Below, piece by piece: positions 25,555 through 34,395 of a DNA stretch of 64,000 nt. The stretch covers positions 107,253 to 171,252 of the forward strand of contig NZ_WHOS01000011.1 of the NCBI RefSeq assembly GCF_013340935.1. Reading direction: 5' to 3'. This stretch comes from Azospirillum melinis. Its GTDB lineage: Bacteria > Pseudomonadota > Alphaproteobacteria > Azospirillales > Azospirillaceae. A model generated the notes under the pieces. The model was not told where the DNA came from. It was given only the letters and a program-made list of their open reading frames with translations, and ran no database searches. The position numbers and the translations under genes are program-made. The stretch's first letter is position 1; each line of letters opens with the position of its first letter.

Positions 25555-26960
25555 GACGGCCTCCTTCCGACATAATTGGGCGGTGCCACCACCGGGCGAA
25601 GCGGGTCGTCGTCCAGGATGCCCCAGGCGCGGAGCGCCCGGGTCAGCCCGATCCACAGCAGGATCGGCAGCAGCGAGAAGAAGCCGAACTTCACGATGGT
25701 GATGTTGCCGTCGCGGAACCATTGCAGGCACAGCGGCAGAAAGGCGCAATAGAACAGCACGGCATAGCGGTTGCGGAATCCGCTGGTCCAGAACCAGCGG
25801 TGCAGGCGGCCGAGGATCAGGCCGACCACCACCATGGTGACGACCATGCCGATCCAGCCGGCGCTCATCCAGCCGTCGCCGGGCAGCGAGGTGGTCAGGT
25901 TGTAGAAGACGCCGTAGTCGTTCAGATCCACCCATTTCACCGGCGCGCCCACCGGCTTGCCCGGCCACAGCAGGCGGGGGATCGGTTCGGTGAACAGCTG
26001 CAGATACTGGGTGAACCAGGTGTAGGTCGCCGACTGTTTCGGCACCACCCACAGGATGTAGGCGAGGAAATCGAAGTTGGCGAGATCCTGGCCGGCCAGC
26101 GCGTCGAGCGCCCGGCCGCTGCCGCTGCCGCCGTTAAACTTCAGCAGGACGGAGGCGGGCGCGTCGCCGGCCAGCACGTCGCGGAAGGCGTCGCGGTTGT
26201 TGCCCAGCACGGTGAACAGCCCCATCACCGGGATGGCGGCCAGCACATGCCACAGCCGGAACCACTTGGTGCGGCTGCGGTACAGCATCAGCAGCACCAG
26301 CCCGAGGATGCCCATGATGATGGCCCAGCGGCCCCAGCCCAGATAGGCGCGGTAGGCCACGAAGCCGGCGAAGGGGATGAAGGACAGCGGGTGGAAGCGG
26401 CACACCCAGATCAGCCCCAGCGTCAGCGGCAGGCCCATCGAATGGGCTTCCGCAATGTAGCCGGTGGTGTTGGTGTAGATCGGCTGGCCGGTCAGCGGGT
26501 CGCGTTCCATCTGCACGTCGCCGGTGCCGTCGAAGCTGGCGCCGCCCTGGCGCTGGACCGCCGAATAGATGGCGAGCGGACCCAGCAGCGCCGCGGTGGT
26601 CAGGAAGGCGACGATGTCGACGCGGTCGAAGGTGAAGGTCGGCGCCGGCTCGCCGTTCGGGCTCCAGTCGGGCCGGACCAGACCGGCCCAGATGCAGGCG
26701 GCGGCAAAGGCGATCAACGCCACCGAACTGACCACCAGCGTCATCACGAACTGCTGCTCATCCGGCCAGAACCCCATGAACAGCCAGACATCGTCGAAAT
26801 GCTGGGTGTGGACCAGGACCGGCCGCATGACGAAGACCAGGGTGTGGAAGATCAGGTACAGCGTCATCGGATGGAACATCGACGCGCTGCCGGAGCTGAG
26901 GTACACCGCGGTCACCAGCACCAGCACCAGGACCTGCGCGATCAGCGCCATTTCGATCAT
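25551..26960 (-). CDS. Wzy-like polysaccharide polymerase
   Basis: 469 aa, about ten to twelve transmembrane segments, with a large hydrophilic loop in the second half (QSATYTWFTQYLQLFTEPIPRLLWPGKP). The pattern RLLWPGKP followed by an aromatic loop is typical of O-antigen or exopolysaccharide polymerases and oligosaccharide repeat unit polymerases. ATG 26960 was chosen; the frame is open to 27017. Coupled to the glycosyltransferase and divergent from the beta-helix gene, it suggests a small surface-glycan locus. Specificity is unknown. Confidence 0.75.
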   Translation of the reverse strand: MIEMALIAQVLVLVLVTAVYLSSGSASMFHPMTLYLIFHTLVFVMRPVLVHTQHFDDVWLFMGFWPDEQQFVMTLVVSSVALIAFAAACIWAGLVRPDWSPNGEPAPTFTFDRVDIVAFLTTAALLGPLAIYSAVQRQGGASFDGTGDVQMERDPLTGQPIYTNTTGYIAEAHSMGLPLTLGLIWVCRFHPLSFIPFAGFVAYRAYLGWGRWAIIMGILGLVLLMLYRSRTKWFRLWHVLAAIPVMGLFTVLGNNRDAFRDVLAGDAPASVLLKFNGGSGSGRALDALAGQDLANFDFLAYILWVVPKQSATYTWFTQYLQLFTEPIPRLLWPGKPVGAPVKWVDLNDYGVFYNLTTSLPGDGWMSAGWIGMVVTMVVVGLILGRLHRWFWTSGFRNRYAVLFYCAFLPLCLQWFRDGNITIVKFGFFSLLPILLWIGLTRALRAWGILDDDPLRPVVAPPNYVGRRPS

Positions 26961-27207
26961 CGGCAAACCGTCCCCGGTTGTAGGCTCCGCCTGAACAGAC
27001 GGGCGATCCGCAGGCAAACGGGTACGACCGGCCGGTCAGGCTAGGATGAAAAGCCAGCCTATACGTCCCGTCCCGGTCGGGCAGGTGTGCAGAGGGCGTG
27101 GCCCCTTCGCACCCGCACACCCCCTTCGCGCTTTTGCCGGTGCCGTTGGCCTGGGTCAGTCTCCCCCCTTCGGCGGCATCTGCCGCTGTCTTGGAGGAGG
27201 TTCTCCC

Positions 27208-29145
27208 ATGTTCCGTTCCCAAACTCGTCTTCGGAGTGGAGCGGCCCAAATCCTGCCTCGGGTTTTGCTGACGTCTGCGTTTCTGCTGACTGCCGCCGGA
27301 TGGGGGCCGGCCATGGCGGCGGAAACGACCTTCTACGTCTCGCCCACCGGCAACGACCGCTGGTCGGGACGACTCTCGCAGCCGTCGGCCGACGGGCGCG
27401 ACGGTCCGTTCGCCACACCGGCCCGTGCGCTGGCCGCCGCCAAGGGAAGCGGCCCGGCGACCGTGCGGCTGCATGGCGGCACCTATCGGCTGACGGCACC
27501 GCTGGTGGTCGATGCATCGCTGCCGGGGCTGCGGCTGGCCGCGGTGGACGGCGAGCAGCCGGTGCTGTCGGGGGGCGAGACGGTCGGCGGCGCGCAGACG
27601 GCCAACGGCGTGCTGTCGGCGCCGCTGGCGCGCGATCCGGCGCTGGACGTGTCCATCGGCGGCCCCGGTGAAAGGTTGCGCCTGGATGCGGCGCGCAGCG
27701 GCGATTTCACTCCCGGCGATCCGCGCAGCGGCTGGTTCCCGGCCAAGGCGGTGCAGTCCGATCCCAAGAGCCAGGGGAGCAAGCGGCAGATGCGGCTGCC
27801 CTCCGGCGTGCTGAAGGCCGGCTGGGCCGGGCCGGGGGTGCGGGCGCAGGCGCTGGACCGCGAACGGCTGTCCGACGACCTGCTGGGGGTGGTGTCGGCC
27901 GATCCCGGCGGGCTGCTAAGCTTCGACGGCGACGGGCAGTATCCGTACCGCGACGGCTCGACCGTGCGGCTGCTCGGCCATCCCGACTTCCTGACGCGGC
28001 CGGGCGAGTTCGCCTGGGACGCCAGGACGAAGCGCCTGCTGGTCAGGCCGCCGACCGGGCTGAACGCCGCGGGGGCGGACCTCGTGGTGGCGCGGCAGCC
28101 GGTGCTGCTGCGGCTGGACAATGCCCGCAACGTGTCGGTCGAGGGGCTGACCTTCACCGACGTACCGTGGGACGGCAATGCGGTGGTGGTGAAGGGCGGC
28201 AGCGGGGCCAGGGTCGCCGGCAACCGCTTCGCCCTGGTCGGCACGGCGGTGATGCTGGACGGTGCCAGCCGGACCGAGGTGTCGGGCAACCGGATGGAGC
28301 ATCTCGGCCGGTCCGGCGTGGTGCTGGCGCCGGGCAGCAGCGACAACCGCATCCTGGCCAACCGCATCAGCGACATCGGTGAGGTGCGCTTCTTCAGCGG
28401 CGGCGTGATGGGCGCCGGCATCCGCAACACGCTGATCGCCCACAACGACATCCGGCGGTCGGCCCGCTACGGCATCTCGATCAAGAACTGGAACCCGCAG
28501 ACGGTGAACAGCGACAACACCATCGAGTTCAACCGCATCCGCGACACCTCGCGGCAGACCGCCGACGCCGGCGCCATCGAGATGTTGGGCCGCAGCGGCA
28601 ACGACACCCGCAGCTTCGTCCGCTTCAACGACATCCGCGACACCGGTGGCCTCGCCACCGATGCGCAGGGGCGCTGGCTGGCCCGCTACAAGGGCTTCGG
28701 CATCTATCTGGACGACATGACCAGCGGCGTGACGGTGCAGGGCAACCTGCTGGAGAACACCGGGATGGCGGCGATCTTCCTGCACGGCGGCGACAACAAC
28801 CGGGTGGCCGACAACATCACGGTGATGAATGACGGCAAGGACCGCTTCCTGCGGCTGGAATGGGTGCCCAGCGCCGGACAGGCCGGGCGGATGCACGGCA
28901 ATGTCGCCGACGGTAATGTCGTGGCCGGCCCGTCGCCAAAGGATCAGCTCGTCAACAGCCTGTCGGGCGGCGAGTACCGCATCGACAACACCAGGCTGGA
29001 GAGTGCAGCGCCCGTTGCCGAGACCGCCGGCATCGCCGGTGCCGCCAGGGCAGCGTCTGCGCCGGCCGGGGGGCGCCTGCTGGACCGGCTGCTGGCGATG
29101 AAGGAACTGCCGCTGGACCGCGTCGGGCCGGAGGGGATGCGGTAG
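27208..29145 (+). CDS. Secreted right-handed parallel beta-helix protein
   Basis: 645 aa. Signal peptide at residues 1 to about 36 (hydrophobic VLLTSAFLLTAAGW, cleavage near AMAAE). The mature protein opens TTFYVSPTGNDRWSG, as in pectate-lyase-like and DUF1565 proteins. From about residue 300 it has repeated Asn-rich coils (RVAGNRF, EVSGNRM, NRILANRIS, NTLIAHNDI, NTIEFNRI, VTVQGNLL), the rungs of a beta-helix. It probably binds or cleaves a polyuronic or other polysaccharide in the periplasm or outside. GGAGGAGG precedes ATG 27208. It is divergent from the glycan polymerase operon. Confidence 0.86.
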   Translation: MFRSQTRLRSGAAQILPRVLLTSAFLLTAAGWGPAMAAETTFYVSPTGNDRWSGRLSQPSADGRDGPFATPARALAAAKGSGPATVRLHGGTYRLTAPLVVDASLPGLRLAAVDGEQPVLSGGETVGGAQTANGVLSAPLARDPALDVSIGGPGERLRLDAARSGDFTPGDPRSGWFPAKAVQSDPKSQGSKRQMRLPSGVLKAGWAGPGVRAQALDRERLSDDLLGVVSADPGGLLSFDGDGQYPYRDGSTVRLLGHPDFLTRPGEFAWDARTKRLLVRPPTGLNAAGADLVVARQPVLLRLDNARNVSVEGLTFTDVPWDGNAVVVKGGSGARVAGNRFALVGTAVMLDGASRTEVSGNRMEHLGRSGVVLAPGSSDNRILANRISDIGEVRFFSGGVMGAGIRNTLIAHNDIRRSARYGISIKNWNPQTVNSDNTIEFNRIRDTSRQTADAGAIEMLGRSGNDTRSFVRFNDIRDTGGLATDAQGRWLARYKGFGIYLDDMTSGVTVQGNLLENTGMAAIFLHGGDNNRVADNITVMNDGKDRFLRLEWVPSAGQAGRMHGNVADGNVVAGPSPKDQLVNSLSGGEYRIDNTRLESAAPVAETAGIAGAARAASAPAGGRLLDRLLAMKELPLDRVGPEGMR

Positions 29146-29220
29146 GGCTGCAACGCCCAATGGGGAGATCGCAGGCGCAGTGGACGGGAGACCGTTGATG
29201 CCTGCGACTGTCCCTTAAAG

Positions 29221-29257
29221 AAAAAGCGCCCTTCCCGGTGGGGAAGGGCGCTTTTTT
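29221..29257. terminator. Bidirectional terminator
   Basis: GCGCCCTTCCC (29226-29236) pairs perfectly with GGGAAGGGCGC (29241-29251) around GGTG, with AAAAA before and TTTTTT after. It serves the beta-helix gene and the converging hemY operon. Confidence 0.95.
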
Positions 29258-29277
29258 CCGTGCTGTGCAACGATCCC

Positions 29278-30627
29278 TTACGCGGTTGCCGGACGGGCCA
29301 GCGCTGGGGGGATGTCGGTCGGTTCCATCACAGGGACGGCCACCGTCGGGGTCTTCCAGGTCAGGCTGTCGAAGGCGCCGCAATGGCCGCACAGGCCACC
29401 CCAGTTGTGGCTGACCGCCCCGCAGGAGCCGCAGGTCCACACAGGATCCTCGGGCGCGGCGGCGGCCTGGGCCAGCCAGTCCTTCGCAGCCTCCTCGTCA
29501 TGACGCTCGCCGCGGTCCAGCTCGGCCATCAGGCGATAGGTGCGGCGGGTCGGGCCGATCTCCATGGCACGGTTCAGGTGCTGGCGCGCCTCGCCCCACA
29601 GCTGGGCCTCGATGGCGGCCTGGGCGACGGCGAGATGCGATTCGGCCGAATCGGGGGCCTGACGCACCAGCTTCTGGAACAGACGCACGCGGGTCAGCGC
29701 GTCATAGCTGGAAACGATGGTCCTGTAGATGTCGGCCAGTTCCGGGTGCGGCGCGTGGCGCCACGCCCGCTCGACCACCTTGGCGGCCGGCTTCAACCGG
29801 TCGGCGGCGACCTGGAGACGGGCCAGACGCACGGCGGCGGGGGCGAAGCCGGGCATCATGTCGTGCGCCGCCTGGGCGTGCGACAGGGCGGCGTCGGCCC
29901 GGCCGCGGCGCTCCGCCTCGAAGCTGCGCTCCAGCAGCAGGACGGCGCGGTGGCGGCGGCCCTCCTCGGTCGGGATGGCGCCGGACTGGATCGCCTGCTG
30001 CAGGGTGCCTTCGGCGGCAGCCCAGTCCCCGGCCTGCGCCTCCAGGTCATAGAGGGTGCTGAGCAGCCAGGGCGTGTTGGGCTGGAGCCCGCGCGCCTTG
30101 CGGGCGAGGTTCAGCGCCTCCACCCGGTCGCCCGACTTGATCGCCTGGGTCAGCAGCCCGCGCATGCCGAGGAAGGCGGTTTCCGGCCGCTCCAGCATCG
30201 CTTCGAAATACTGACGGGCGGCGCGCTCGTCGCCCTGCAGCTGGGCGGCCTGGGCCGACAGCAGCATGGTCAGCGGCGGCTCGTTCAGCAGCCCGTCGGC
30301 CTTGCGCGCCATCTTGCGCGCGGTCGGCGCGTCGCCGGCGGCGATGGCGACCATGCCCTGGGTCAGGGCGCGGTAGCCGCGTTCGCGGCGGCGGGCCCGG
30401 CTGTGGCGGCGGATGCGTTGCGGCGTACGGATCATGCCGCGGAGCAGACGGTAGCCCAGCGCCGCGATGCCCAGCGCCACCAGCGTGACCAGCAGGGCAA
30501 CCCAGAAGGGCGCCTCGACGGCGTAGCCCAGCCAATGGACGCTGACGGTGCCGGGACGGTCGGCGAGCCAGATCGCGGCGGCGATGACCACCGCGACCTT
30601 GAGAAGGAACCAGAGGGCGCGGATCAT
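29278..30627 (-). CDS. hemY: HemY-type protein with TPR repeats and C-terminal zinc ribbon
   Basis: 449 aa. Two N-terminal transmembrane helices (residues about 3-22 and 40-62) and a HemY_N domain, then TPR repeats to about residue 370. The C-terminus contains WTCGSCGAVSHNWGGLCGHCG, two CxxC pairs as in rubredoxin-like ribbons. HemY proteins of this type are linked to porphyrin synthesis by gene context but are not the protoporphyrinogen oxidase also called HemY. Its ATG overlaps the stop of the mitofilin gene. The TM-TPR-ribbon order also recalls LapB/YciM. Confidence 0.85.
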   Translation of the reverse strand: MIRALWFLLKVAVVIAAAIWLADRPGTVSVHWLGYAVEAPFWVALLVTLVALGIAALGYRLLRGMIRTPQRIRRHSRARRRERGYRALTQGMVAIAAGDAPTARKMARKADGLLNEPPLTMLLSAQAAQLQGDERAARQYFEAMLERPETAFLGMRGLLTQAIKSGDRVEALNLARKARGLQPNTPWLLSTLYDLEAQAGDWAAAEGTLQQAIQSGAIPTEEGRRHRAVLLLERSFEAERRGRADAALSHAQAAHDMMPGFAPAAVRLARLQVAADRLKPAAKVVERAWRHAPHPELADIYRTIVSSYDALTRVRLFQKLVRQAPDSAESHLAVAQAAIEAQLWGEARQHLNRAMEIGPTRRTYRLMAELDRGERHDEEAAKDWLAQAAAAPEDPVWTCGSCGAVSHNWGGLCGHCGAFDSLTWKTPTVAVPVMEPTDIPPALARPATA

Positions 30628-32369
30628 TGGGCCGTCCCCTTTCCGCCGGCGGCGGTGGTCATCAGGGCGATGGCGCGGTCGTTCAACTGGCGGGCGGCCT
30701 GATCGGCTGCCACACGCGCCTTGGCGTCGGCCAGCCACGGCGCGGCGGTCTGGGCGGCCGGACCCTGGAGGGTCGACAGCTCTTCCACCGCCTTGGCCAG
30801 ATTGCCGGCGGAGAGAGCGGCCTCGGCACGGGCTACGACGGCGTCGGCGGTGGTGCCGACCACCCCGCCGCCCTCACGGCGCACGGTGACCAGGGTGGAC
30901 AGCTTGCCGACCGCCGAGTCGATCCAGCTGTTGCCCTCGCCGCGGATTTCGGCGCGGACGATCTCGCCGGCCAGCGGCTGGAAACGGTCGGTCAGCTGGG
31001 CGCGGGTCGGGATGCCCTTGGCGGCATAGGGCGCCACGGCGTCGAGCGGCTGGGTCACGCCGGCATCGGCGATGTTGAGCGCACGGACGGCCTGGAGGTC
31101 CTGCTGGAACGGCTGCCCGCCCGACAGCGAGGCGCGCAGCTGCCCGGCGGCCAGCACCAGCGCCTGGGCGGCGGTGGCGGCATCCTGCCGCTCGCTGACG
31201 GCCTGGTTGACGCTGGTGACCTGCTGCTTGAGCGCATCGATCTCGCCACGCAGCTCCTGCGCGGCCTGGGCGTTGCCGGAGGAGGCTGTGACCTTCTGCT
31301 CCAGGGCGGCGAGGCGGTCGGCCAGCGCCTTCTGGGCATCGGCGACGCCGGTATCGGGGGTGGCGGCCGGGCGCTTCTCCAGCGCGTCGATCCGCTGGGT
31401 CAGCGCGGAGACGTCGACGCTTGCATTGCCGTTGCCGGCGGCTGCGGCCGGGCGCTGCTCCAGCTTGCCGACGCGGTCGGCCAGCTGCTGGATCTGCGAA
31501 CGCAGCGCCGGATCGGCCGGTGCGGGCGCGCTGCCGGAAGCGGCGGGCGGCGGGGACGTCGGCCAGCCGGGCAGGGCCGGACCCCACCAGGGCTCCGACA
31601 GGGCAGCGGCACCGACGAGCAGGGCCACGACCGACAGGGCGGTGGCGAAACCGCCGCCGGAGCGTGGCTCCTCGATATAGGACGGGGTCGGGGCGATGGT
31701 CGGACGCACCGGCTCGGCATCGGCGCTGCGGCTGTAGCCCGCGCTGCCGGTGGTGCCGGAGGGCGTCCAGCTGGTGGTCGAAGAGGTCGTCTTCGCCCCG
31801 TCCGACTTGATGGAATCCGTCTTCGCGTTCTCGGCCTTCTCCGCGTCGCTCTTCGGCAGGTCGCCCAGGCTGTCGGTGGCGCCGATGGGCGTGGCCGGCG
31901 GGATCAGGGCGTCGGCGGATTGCAGCTCGGTCACCGCACCGGCGGTCGCGCTGGGGGCCGGGGTGTCGGCGTCGGAAATGGTGCTGGGAATGGTGTCGGC
32001 CGGGGAGGCGGCCGGGATCGGCTCGACCACCGGAACCACGTCGATTGTGGTAACGGGCGGGATGGTGACGGCGGCTGCGGAGGCATCCGTCGGACGGTCC
32101 TCGCTGGGGGTTGCCGCGTCCAGGTCGGCGTCGTCCAGCTTGATGCGGTGCTTGGCGGCGGCGGCACGCAGGTCGGCATGGCGGGCCAGCGGGATGGCGC
32201 CGCGCTTCTTCCAGCCCTGGACCGTCGTCACCGGGGTGTCCAGCTTGTGGGCCATCGGGCGGATGCCGCCGAAACGTTCGACGATGCGGTCGACCGCCGC
32301 ATTGCCGGTGTTGGCGCCGTCGCCGTCACGGTCGGTGCCGGGGCGTTCGGAGCCTGGACGAGAGGTCAT
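30624..32369 (-). CDS. Mitofilin (Mic60)-like inner-membrane protein
   Basis: 581 aa, COG4223 type. Residues 26-80 resemble a small helix-turn-helix (FGGIRPMAHKLDTPVTTVQG, then WKKRGAIPLARHADL), the Cro-like fold also found in carph-isopro domains. A long Pro/Thr/Ser linker follows, one transmembrane helix at about 240-260, a coiled coil at about 290-420, and a C-terminal mitofilin-like helical domain. Alphaproteobacterial Mic60 shapes intracytoplasmic membranes and lies with hem genes, as here. GAAGGTAC precedes ATG 32369. It is co-translated with hemY by an ATGA overlap. Confidence 0.82.
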   Translation of the reverse strand: MTSRPGSERPGTDRDGDGANTGNAAVDRIVERFGGIRPMAHKLDTPVTTVQGWKKRGAIPLARHADLRAAAAKHRIKLDDADLDAATPSEDRPTDASAAAVTIPPVTTIDVVPVVEPIPAASPADTIPSTISDADTPAPSATAGAVTELQSADALIPPATPIGATDSLGDLPKSDAEKAENAKTDSIKSDGAKTTSSTTSWTPSGTTGSAGYSRSADAEPVRPTIAPTPSYIEEPRSGGGFATALSVVALLVGAAALSEPWWGPALPGWPTSPPPAASGSAPAPADPALRSQIQQLADRVGKLEQRPAAAAGNGNASVDVSALTQRIDALEKRPAATPDTGVADAQKALADRLAALEQKVTASSGNAQAAQELRGEIDALKQQVTSVNQAVSERQDAATAAQALVLAAGQLRASLSGGQPFQQDLQAVRALNIADAGVTQPLDAVAPYAAKGIPTRAQLTDRFQPLAGEIVRAEIRGEGNSWIDSAVGKLSTLVTVRREGGGVVGTTADAVVARAEAALSAGNLAKAVEELSTLQGPAAQTAAPWLADAKARVAADQAARQLNDRAIALMTTAAGGKGTAQ

Positions 32370-32438
32370 GGGCTGTACCTTCGGTTCGCTGTTGTTCGTT
32401 GTAACGTCACAGCCCCCTGACCGGTCCCCCTCGTCCCC

Positions 32439-33236
32439 CGTACGGCTGACCCGACCATCCGGAAGCACCGGAGGCGTAAGCCGTACGGCCGGACCGCGCC
32501 GGGGTTATCCGGCGACCGGCAACAGATCGAGCAGCGAGTCCTGCTCCGGTCGAGCCGCCACCCGTACGCTTCGCCACGGCATCGCTCCCTGTTCGCCGTA
32601 CGCACGGGCAGCCTCCGCGACCGCGGGGCTGAGGCAGAACGCATCGACCGTACGACAACAATCGACCAGCCCCGCCTCGGCCAGCAGCCTAACAAAGGAT
32701 GCAGCGGTACGGGGAGAGAAAAACAACACGCCGTCGAGTGCGGACGTACGCAAAAATGTCGCGGTATCGTCCGAGAGGGTTAGTGCGGGTACGGCGTCGT
32801 ACATCACGCTGCGGCGCAGCGTGAACCCGTCCGCCGCCAGCAGGCCGGCAAGGTCGCCCGCCACCTTGCTTCCCGCCACATGCAGCAGGGCCCCCGCGGC
32901 TGGATCGCGCATCGCCCGCACGCGCTCGGCCAGCGCGTACACGTCGCCCGACGCGCTGTCCACATCCGCGAAGCCGGCCGCCCTGGCCGCCCGCGCCGTG
33001 GCGTCTCCGACGGCCTGCACCGGACGGTCACGCCGGCTCGTACGTTTGGCGTATGCGCGTACGCCGTTTGCGCTGGTGAACAGCAACGCTTGTACGTCCG
33101 AAAGGTCGGGTTCCGGCCCGTCGAACCAGACCATCGACAGCATCGGCTCCACCGCCGCCGCATGGCCGAGTGCTTCCAGCCGGCGGACCAGAGGCTCGGC
33201 ATCCTCCGCCGGGCGGGTCACCAGCAGGCGCGTACG
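32439..33236. repeat. Cluster of nine CGTACG palindromes
   Basis: CGTACG begins at 32439, 32482, 32563, 32597, 32649, 32745, 33039, 33058 and 33231. Five further GTAC sites lie between them. At about 68% G+C a given hexamer with four G/C and two A/T is expected about 0.3 times in 800 bases. By eye I found only two other copies in the window (5505, 30424). Two lie in the hemD-mitofilin gap and seven inside hemD. Confidence 0.7.
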
Positions 33237-33275
33237 AGGCTGCCGGCGAGGCGGTTCGGGCTGCTTTTCCGTCAT
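32505..33275 (-). CDS. hemD: Uroporphyrinogen-III synthase
   Basis: 256 aa. Recognised from the N-terminal LLVTRPAEDAEPLVRRLEALGH, LLFTSANGVRAYAKR and the C-terminal half with DGVLFFSPRTAASFVRLL. It closes and inverts hydroxymethylbilane to uroporphyrinogen III. The family is poorly conserved, so hemC directly upstream (26 bases) is strong support. The first 14 residues are a basic extension. The gene is unusually dense in CGTACG palindromes compared with its neighbours. Confidence 0.92.
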   Translation of the reverse strand: MTEKQPEPPRRQPRTRLLVTRPAEDAEPLVRRLEALGHAAAVEPMLSMVWFDGPEPDLSDVQALLFTSANGVRAYAKRTSRRDRPVQAVGDATARAARAAGFADVDSASGDVYALAERVRAMRDPAAGALLHVAGSKVAGDLAGLLAADGFTLRRSVMYDAVPALTLSDDTATFLRTSALDGVLFFSPRTAASFVRLLAEAGLVDCCRTVDAFCLSPAVAEAARAYGEQGAMPWRSVRVAARPEQDSLLDLLPVAG

Positions 33276-33301
33276 GCGGAAAACCTGACCGGAGCGAGGG
33301 A

Positions 33302-34240
33302 TCAGTGGGGGGAGGCGACGAAGAAATCGGGCGGCAGCTGCGCCCGGATCTCGGCGCCGGCATCGCCGCCGAGCGACTCGGCATCGGCCGACCGGCCGCG
33401 GCGTTCGGTCCGGAAGATGATGCTCCCGTCATGCGACAGCACTTTGGCGCGCAGATGCAGTTCGCCGCCGTCAAGCACCGCCAGCGCGGCGATGGGCGTG
33501 CGGCAGGAGCCGTCCAGCGCGGCCAGCAGGGCGCGCTCCGCCGTGACGCGGACCATGGTCTCATCACAGTTCAGCGGAGCCAGCAGCGCGCGGGTGGCGC
33601 CGTCGTCGCTGCGGATCTCGATGCCGATGGCGCCCTGGGCCACCGCCGGCAGCATGGTTTCCGGTTCCAGCACCGCGGTGATGCGGTCGGTCAGGCCGAG
33701 GCGGCGCAGGCCGGCCAGCGCCAGCAGGGTGGCGTCGACCTCGCCGGCGTCCAGCTTGGACAGGCGGGTCTGCACGTTGCCGCGCAGCGGGAAGATCTTC
33801 AGGTCGGGGCGCAGTTCCAGAACCTGGGCCTGACGGCGCAGGCCGGCGGTGCCGACCACGGCGCCGGCCGGCAGATCGGCAAGACCGCCGCCGGTGCGGG
33901 AGAAGAAGGCGTCGCGCGGATCCTCGCGCGGCAGCAGGGTGGCGATCTCCAGCCCGTCGGGAAGCTGGGTGGGCACGTCCTTCATCGAATGGACGGCAAG
34001 GTCGGCGCGGCCGTCGAACAGCGCCTCCTCCAGTTCCTTGGTGAACAGGCCCTTGCCGCCCGCCTCCGCCAGGGTGCGGTCGAGGATGCGGTCGCCGGTG
34101 GTCTTGAAGACGACGATCTCGATGGCGCCGGGCGCGGCGAGATGCGGATGGGCTGCGATCAGGCGGTCGCGGGTTTCATGGGCCTGCGCCAGCGCCAGCG
34201 GGCTGCCGCGCGTCCCGATACGGAGCGGGTGGGTCGTCAT
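33302..34240 (-). CDS. hemC: Porphobilinogen deaminase (hydroxymethylbilane synthase)
   Basis: 312 aa. It joins four porphobilinogen units to hydroxymethylbilane. The start LRIGTRGSPLALAQA is the family signature, VHSMKDVP is in domain 1, and Cys246 in LDGSCRTPIAA holds the dipyrromethane cofactor. First gene of hemC-hemD-mitofilin-hemY, all read leftwards. ATG 34240 was chosen over the extension to 34294 because the family N-terminus begins there. An FNR-type box lies about 65 bases upstream. Confidence 0.97.
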   Translation of the reverse strand: MTTHPLRIGTRGSPLALAQAHETRDRLIAAHPHLAAPGAIEIVVFKTTGDRILDRTLAEAGGKGLFTKELEEALFDGRADLAVHSMKDVPTQLPDGLEIATLLPREDPRDAFFSRTGGGLADLPAGAVVGTAGLRRQAQVLELRPDLKIFPLRGNVQTRLSKLDAGEVDATLLALAGLRRLGLTDRITAVLEPETMLPAVAQGAIGIEIRSDDGATRALLAPLNCDETMVRVTAERALLAALDGSCRTPIAALAVLDGGELHLRAKVLSHDGSIIFRTERRGRSADAESLGGDAGAEIRAQLPPDFFVASPH

Positions 34241-34302
34241 AGGGCGTGTTCTAGGGGATCCGCGCAGCTTTGCAAGGATTCGTCTGCCCTCCATACGTAA
34301 GA

Positions 34303-34316
34303 TTGAGGCGGATCAA
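34303..34316. promoter_or_regulatory. FNR/FixK-type box between hemC and tsaD
   Basis: TTGAG-GCGG-ATCAA matches TTGAT-N4-ATCAA at nine of ten positions. It ends in the first copy of an 11-bp direct repeat, GCGGATCAAAT, at 34308-34318 and 34321-34331. The site is 63 bases upstream of hemC and 80 before tsaD. Control of heme synthesis by oxygen through FNR/FixK is common in this class. Confidence 0.5.
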
Positions 34317-34395
34317 ATTTGCGGATCAAATGTCAGGCGCGGCAGCCCGCAACTCCATCCTGTACCCGGACCGCCAAGGCGGCTAATTTGGCGCC

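Noticed and set aside
25722..27044. 440-codon open frame opposite the glycan polymerase
   Set aside because: Gln/His/Gly-rich translation typical of antisense frames of membrane protein genes; the polymerase frame has clear transmembrane segments.
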